Shown piece after piece: positions 6,660-9,844 of a stretch of DNA of 9,844 bases (position 1 is the stretch's first letter; each line of letters begins with the position of its first letter). Below the pieces are notes generated by a model. The model did no database searches. It was given only the letters and a program-made list of their open reading frames with translations, and was not told the origin of the DNA. The translations under genes were made by a program, and so were the position numbers. Origin of the DNA: an uncultured Thermoanaerobacteraceae bacterium (GTDB taxonomy: Bacteria > Bacillota > DSM-12270 > Thermacetogeniales > Thermacetogeniaceae); NCBI GenBank assembly GCA_937914965.1, contig CALGIY010000064.1:1-9844 (forward strand), read 5' to 3'.

Positions 6660-7514
6660 ATGATTCATACTGGTCTTGTCCTCGAAGGTGGAGGAATGAG
6701 AGGACTTTATACAGCAGGAGTTTTGGACTTTTTTCTTGAAAAAGATCTGATCTTTGATTATGTAATTGGTGTCTCAGCAGGCGCCAGTAATGCAACTTCA
6801 TATATTTCCCGGCAAAAAGGTCGAAATAAGGTAGTCAACACTGCCTTTGTCGATGATTGGCGTTATATGAGCTTAAAGAGCCTCGTCAAAAAAGGCTCTC
6901 TTTTCGGTCTGGATTTTCTTTTTGATGAAATTCCCAATCGAAAAGTTCCCTTTGATTACGAAACTTTCTTCAGCTCGCCGATTACTTTTAAGATCGGAGT
7001 TACTGACTGCATAACAGGAAAACCTTTATATTTCGATAAAGAAGATCTCGATAAAAAGCTAACTGTACTGCAGGCCTCGGTCTCCCTGCCTTTAGTTTCT
7101 CCTATTGTAAAGTTTAAGGGATACCACCTTTTAGATGGAGGGATCACAGACCCAATTCCAGTTTGCCAGGCCATGGCAGATGGTTACCCTAAGAATATAA
7201 TCGTCTTAACCCGCAACAGGGGTTATCAAAAAGAGCCTGTATCTCGTCCGCTGAGTTTATTGCTAGAAAAAAAATACCGGGAGTACCCGAATCTTGTCAA
7301 AGCCATGCTTAACAGGTATCAGATCTATAATGAAACCCTAGACTACATCGAAGAATTGGAACAGAAAGGACAAACTGTGGTAATCAGGCCATCGAAAAAA
7401 CTGGAAGTTGACCGGTTTGAAAAAAATGCAGATAAACTGCTGGCTCTTCACGCGCAAGGCTGCAAGGATGCCGCTGCAGTCTATGATAGAATCAACAGCA
7501 TCATCGAGGGATAA
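6660..7514 (+). CDS. Patatin-like phospholipase (YjjU-like)
   Basis: A serine hydrolase of the patatin family, predicted to cleave acyl groups from phospholipids or other lipid esters with a Ser-Asp dyad. The oxyanion-hole motif GGGMRG is at 10-15, the nucleophile elbow GVSAGA at 37-42 (Ser39), and the second catalytic residue is Asp159 in DGG (159-161). The 284-residue length and the TGLVLEGGGMRGLYTAGVLD opening fit the bacterial YjjU-type subfamily. No signal peptide or membrane segment is seen, so it is probably cytoplasmic. I chose the ATG at 6660, with GGGGG 7 nt upstream, over the in-frame ATG at 6642, which lacks a ribosome binding site and adds six residues before the first strand. 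It lies 69 nt after the ADP-ribosylglycohydrolase and 2 nt before the GNAT gene, implying co-transcription. Its lipid substrate is unknown. Confidence 0.92.
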   Translation: MIHTGLVLEGGGMRGLYTAGVLDFFLEKDLIFDYVIGVSAGASNATSYISRQKGRNKVVNTAFVDDWRYMSLKSLVKKGSLFGLDFLFDEIPNRKVPFDYETFFSSPITFKIGVTDCITGKPLYFDKEDLDKKLTVLQASVSLPLVSPIVKFKGYHLLDGGITDPIPVCQAMADGYPKNIIVLTRNRGYQKEPVSRPLSLLLEKKYREYPNLVKAMLNRYQIYNETLDYIEELEQKGQTVVIRPSKKLEVDRFEKNADKLLALHAQGCKDAAAVYDRINSIIEG

Positions 7515-7516
7515 CT

Positions 7517-8020
7517 ATGACCATTCGCCGAGCAAAAAATGATGATTTGTTACATATAGGCCAGATAAATGTTGCTGTCTGGCACACCACTTACCGTGGA
7601 TTAATTCCCGATCAACTGCTTGATGAGCTTTCAGCGGAAAAGCAGGCCGAAAGAATTGAGACATTCATTAACAATAAGGAATTGCATAGTTTTGTGCTGG
7701 TTGCCGAAAATGATAATGATATCATCGGTTACCTAATCGGTGGCAAACAGCGAGGCGAAGAAGACTACAATGCCGAGGTTTACGCAATCTATGTTTTACA
7801 AGAACACCAGAACAAAGGCATTGGGCTTAAGTTGATAGAATCCGCAGTTAAAGAGTTCCATAAGATGAACTTCACATCACTGATCATCTGGGGGTTGAAA
7901 GAAAACCCCTACCGCCGGTTTTATGAAAAACTCGGTGGTAATATTGTTGGAACAAAAATATTCCATGGAGCAGATTTACTGGCTTACGGATGGGATGACC
8001 TGCTTACAATGACCCCCTAG
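7517..8020 (+). CDS. GNAT family N-acetyltransferase
   Basis: A 167-residue Gcn5-related acetyltransferase that would move an acetyl group from acetyl-CoA to an amine. The pantetheine/pyrophosphate-binding motif A is clear: AEVYAIYVLQEHQNKGIG, ending at 103, with the Q/R-x-x-G-x-G turn at Gln98 to Gly103. Motif B, ENPYRRFYEKLGG, lies at 129-141, with Tyr136 as the likely general acid. The N-terminal VAVWHTTYRGLIPDQLL is typical of a large, poorly characterised Bacillota subgroup; the acceptor may be a small molecule, peptide or polyamine. The ATG is 2 nt after the patatin-like stop, and GAGGG (7506-7510) lies within that gene's last codons, so translation is probably coupled. The gene is convergent with the ferredoxin-domain gene. 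The 57-bp gap between them (8021-8077) shows no clear terminator hairpin. Confidence 0.92.
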   Translation: MTIRRAKNDDLLHIGQINVAVWHTTYRGLIPDQLLDELSAEKQAERIETFINNKELHSFVLVAENDNDIIGYLIGGKQRGEEDYNAEVYAIYVLQEHQNKGIGLKLIESAVKEFHKMNFTSLIIWGLKENPYRRFYEKLGGNIVGTKIFHGADLLAYGWDDLLTMTP

Positions 8021-8077
8021 TAATGAACCACCAGAAATGCTGCCTGTACTACTTTTCTAAAGCCAGTCATTCCGTCA

Positions 8078-8812
8078 TTAATCCTCGATAACTCTTCCAT
8101 CAGTGCTGATGGTAACAACCCGCCAGGGAATCATCGTATTGCTGTCAACAAGCGCTTTTTTGACTGCGTTGACAAGTCCGCCACAGCAGGGAACTTCCAT
8201 GCGCAGGATAGTAATACTCTTGATCTCATGAGCATTAAGGATCTCTGTCAGTTTTTCAGAGTAATCAACAGAATCCAGCTTCGGGCAGCCGATCAGTGTG
8301 ATTTTATTGCGCATAAAGTCATTATGAAAATTACCATAGGCATAGGCTGTGCAGTCTGCAGCCACCAGAAGACGAGCATTGTCTAAATAAGGCGCATTAA
8401 CCGGCACCAGCTTGATCTGGCAGGGCCACTGCCTCAACTGTGATTCTGCAGGTGCAGCTTGAACTGCTGTAGGAGCCGCATATGCAGTTTCCACCTTCCT
8501 GTGGATTGTCTTAGCCTGTGTACCAGGACAGCCACAGGGAAGTGTGTCCACAACAGCACTTTCTACCTTTTGTTTGGACTCCATGTTTTTCTTGACTGCC
8601 TCTTCATCATATGCTTCTGCTTCCCGTTCCTCAATAGAAATAGCTCCAGTCGGGCATTCGGGTAAACAGTCCCCTAAACCGTCACAATAAGATTCAGACA
8701 CCAATTTTGCCTTTCCATCAACAAGCTGTAGGGCACCTTCATGGCAAGAATCAACACATAGCCCACAGCCATCACACTTCTCTTCATCGATCAGAACAAT
8801 TTTTCTCTTCAT
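8078..8812 (-). CDS. 4Fe-4S dicluster-type ferredoxin domain protein with Cys-rich C-terminal region
   Basis: A 244-residue cytoplasmic iron-sulfur protein, probably an electron carrier. Residues 1-60 form a bacterial ferredoxin fold: cluster I ligands are Cys13, Cys16, Cys19 and Cys23 (CDGCGLCVDSC). The second site, CDGLGDCLPECP (43-54), has only Cys43, Cys49 and Cys53, with Leu46 where the usual second Cys would be. As I recall, this substitution is common in this protein family, and it may mean a 3Fe-4S cluster or a ligand from elsewhere. An acidic/Ala-rich linker carries CGCPG (93-97). A C-terminal domain (about 130-244) follows with Cys131, Cys154, Cys176 and a PCCGG motif (208-212), reminiscent of Cys-rich cluster or redox sites. 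AGGAGG is 10 nt before the ATG. It is divergent from a Crp/Fnr regulator. In other Clostridia similar proteins can accompany hydroxylamine reductase (Hcp) genes, but none is visible here. Confidence 0.88.
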   Translation of the reverse strand: MKRKIVLIDEEKCDGCGLCVDSCHEGALQLVDGKAKLVSESYCDGLGDCLPECPTGAISIEEREAEAYDEEAVKKNMESKQKVESAVVDTLPCGCPGTQAKTIHRKVETAYAAPTAVQAAPAESQLRQWPCQIKLVPVNAPYLDNARLLVAADCTAYAYGNFHNDFMRNKITLIGCPKLDSVDYSEKLTEILNAHEIKSITILRMEVPCCGGLVNAVKKALVDSNTMIPWRVVTISTDGRVIED

Positions 8813-8849
8813 TTAACTATAACCTCCTTTACTTTTCTTCCTTTTGTTC

Positions 8850-8878
8850 TTGTGCTTTCGTATTCATTGTAATAAAAT
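8850..8878 (+). promoter_or_regulatory. Probable promoter of the Crp/Fnr regulator gene
   Basis: TTGTGC (8850-8855) and TAAAAT (8873-8878) are separated by exactly 17 nt. Transcription would start near 8885, giving a leader of about 43 nt that contains the 8894-8907 dyad at about +10 to +23. The -10 matches consensus at 5 of 6 positions. Confidence 0.5.
8866..8871 (-). promoter_or_regulatory. Candidate -10 of the ferredoxin-domain gene promoter
   Basis: TACAAT on the minus strand (5 of 6 matches) lies 53 nt before the ATG, and transcription would begin near 8859. No recognisable -35 hexamer stands 16-18 nt upstream, as expected for an activator-dependent promoter. The dyad at 8894-8907 is centred 41.5 bp upstream of the inferred start. 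The element overlaps the promoter of the divergent regulator gene. Confidence 0.45.
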
Positions 8879-8893
8879 CTGATCATAAAAACG

Positions 8894-8907
8894 GTAACCA
8901 CGGTTAC
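8894..8907. promoter_or_regulatory. Likely Crp/Fnr-family operator GTAACC-AC-GGTTAC
   Basis: A perfect 6-bp inverted repeat with a 2-bp spacer lies between the divergent ferredoxin-domain and Crp/Fnr genes, 20 nt before the regulator's ATG. It can also be read as GTAAC-N4-GTTAC, the size and symmetry of a site bound by a Crp/Fnr dimer. Its position suits activation of the ferredoxin gene and self-repression of the regulator. Binding by the adjacent regulator is inferred from location. Confidence 0.65.
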
Positions 8908-8927
8908 TAAAATCGGAGAATAGGCAA

Positions 8928-9620
8928 ATGATTTCAAAATGGATTAACAGCTTATCTACATGCACGCTCTTCCACAACATAAACACCGAAGAATTACAAG
9001 GCATGCTGGTATGTTTGAATCCCAGAGTAAGCAGTTATAAAAAGAATGAGTGTATAACCATTGCTGGTGAACAATTTACCGGGTTAGGGTTAGTTCTTTC
9101 TGGTGAAGTCGCTGTGACCAAAGAGGACGCAGCGGGCAGCCGGGTGATCCTAACAGTTCTCGGCCCCGGAGATTTATTCGGTGAGATGGCTGCTTTTTCA
9201 GAAATTAGGGTCTGGCCCGCTACGGTGGTCGCCCAGGAAGACTGCTCTGTAATGTTCCTGGAACCTGAAAAAATAGTGGGTTACTGTGAAGACAGATGTG
9301 AAAGCCACAGACTGCTCATTAGAAATATGCTCAGGATTATTTCAGAGAAGGCTCTCCTGCTGAATAGAAAAGTGGAATACCTGGCGATTAAAAGCCTGCG
9401 GGGGAAAATATCTGCTTACCTGCTTGAACTGCATAAAAAAACGGGTACGACAACCTTCATGCTGCCACTCAATCGCAGTGAACTGGCTGACTTCCTAAAT
9501 GTCTCTCGCCCCTCCCTCTCCCGGGAGATGGGCAGGATGAGGGATGAGGGGATGATCGAGTTTTACAGGGCGTCAATACGGATCAACGATCTCAATGCTT
9601 TGAGGAGTACAGCTGAATAG
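8928..9620 (+). CDS. Crp/Fnr family transcriptional regulator
   Basis: A 230-residue DNA-binding regulator with an N-terminal cyclic-nucleotide-binding-like sensor barrel (about 14-120, including LGPGDLFGEMAAFSE at 78-92), a long dimerisation helix (about 122-150) and a C-terminal winged helix-turn-helix (LNRSELADFLNVSRPSLSRE, 181-200). The sensor lacks the FNR N-terminal Cys cluster; Cys12, Cys29, Cys42, Cys106, Cys120 and Cys124 are scattered. The cAMP-pocket Arg is not evident (EIRVWPATV, 92-100), so the ligand may be heme, NO or another molecule. In the recognition helix, Ser198 and Arg199 align with the DNA-contacting Ser and Arg of FNR, but Pro195 replaces the Glu, so a site other than TTGAT is expected. 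GGAG lies 9 nt upstream of the ATG. Its neighbour suggests an HcpR-like nitrosative or redox stress role, which is a hypothesis. Confidence 0.9.
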   Translation: MISKWINSLSTCTLFHNINTEELQGMLVCLNPRVSSYKKNECITIAGEQFTGLGLVLSGEVAVTKEDAAGSRVILTVLGPGDLFGEMAAFSEIRVWPATVVAQEDCSVMFLEPEKIVGYCEDRCESHRLLIRNMLRIISEKALLLNRKVEYLAIKSLRGKISAYLLELHKKTGTTTFMLPLNRSELADFLNVSRPSLSREMGRMRDEGMIEFYRASIRINDLNALRSTAE

Positions 9621-9649
9621 GCGTTCATTTAAAACTGGAGGCTACATAT

Positions 9650-9844
9650 ATGTTGAAAAGGTTAGAAGATCAGGACAAAAAACGCGTTTTGGAATACTTG
9701 TCAGCTGAACCGGAAATCAACACTTATCTGATTGGCAGTGTCGAATCTTTCGATTCTAAAGAAGAGATCCAAGATGTCTGGCTTATCGAGAAAAATGGTC
9801 TGATCGACTCGATTCTCTTACGCTATATCGATTCATATATGCCC
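9650..9844 (+). CDS. Probable GNAT-type acetyltransferase, N-terminal fragment (cut by window edge)
   Basis: The first 65 codons of an open frame beginning MLKRLEDQDKKRVLEYLSAE and running off the right edge. The opening, with a strand-helix pattern followed by EPEINTYLIGSVESF (20-34) and VWLIEKNGLIDSILLRY (44-60), resembles the N-terminal region of a Bacillota GNAT acetyltransferase subgroup. The acetyl-CoA motif would lie beyond the window, so the call is provisional. GGAGG stands 8 nt before the ATG. The gene begins 29 nt after the Crp/Fnr stop with no terminator between, so it may be co-transcribed with the regulator. Confidence 0.6.
   Translation, partial: MLKRLEDQDKKRVLEYLSAEPEINTYLIGSVESFDSKEEIQDVWLIEKNGLIDSILLRYIDSYMP

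Noticed and set aside
6660..7514. Patatin-like effector of an anti-phage (CBASS-type) system
   Set aside because: No cyclic nucleotide synthase, sensor or other defence gene is adjacent, and the protein looks like the widespread YjjU type.
8021..8077. Bidirectional terminator between the convergent GNAT and ferredoxin-domain genes
   Set aside because: No GC-rich hairpin followed by a T-run on either strand; only short direct repeats (ATGAC) are visible.

Overview
The window looks like chromosomal DNA of an anaerobic, Gram-positive-type bacterium, most likely a member of the Bacillota (Clostridia). The grounds are strong AGGAGG-type ribosome binding sites before most genes, one TTG and one probable GTG start, the adjacent trmK / Nif3-family pair known from Bacillota, an iron-dependent alcohol dehydrogenase, and a dicluster-ferredoxin protein beside a Crp/Fnr regulator. 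The species cannot be named. I see no rRNA, tRNA, CRISPR array, insertion sequence, phage gene or attachment site.

Left part (1-2248, minus strand): a CrtI/phytoene-desaturase-like FAD oxidoreductase, followed downstream by an iron-containing alcohol dehydrogenase that runs off the left edge. A possible promoter with a perfect 12-bp palindrome lies before the oxidoreductase.

Centre (2447-5387, minus strand): a compact operon with the order flavin reductase-like protein, queF, trmK, Nif3-family protein. A plausible sigma-A promoter lies at its head and a clear intrinsic terminator at its end. Two of the four products act on tRNA (queuosine precursor synthesis; m1A22 methylation).

Right-centre (5547-8020, plus strand): divergent from that operon, an ADP-ribosylglycohydrolase, a patatin-like phospholipase and a GNAT acetyltransferase. 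They are probably co-transcribed; the last two are separated by only 2 nt.

Right end (8078-9844): a minus-strand ferredoxin-domain protein and a divergent plus-strand Crp/Fnr regulator share a 115-bp control region. It holds a perfect GTAACC-AC-GGTTAC dyad. From the promoters I infer, the dyad is centred at about -41.5 for the ferredoxin gene (class II activator position) and about +16 for the regulator gene (repressing position). This activator/self-repressor switch is the best lead in the window. A second acetyltransferase-like gene begins after the regulator and is cut by the right edge.

Most gene calls belong to known families. The less described aspects are the regulatory layout at 8813-8927, the orphan CrtI-like/alcohol dehydrogenase pair, and the ADP-ribosylhydrolase-patatin-GNAT cluster.
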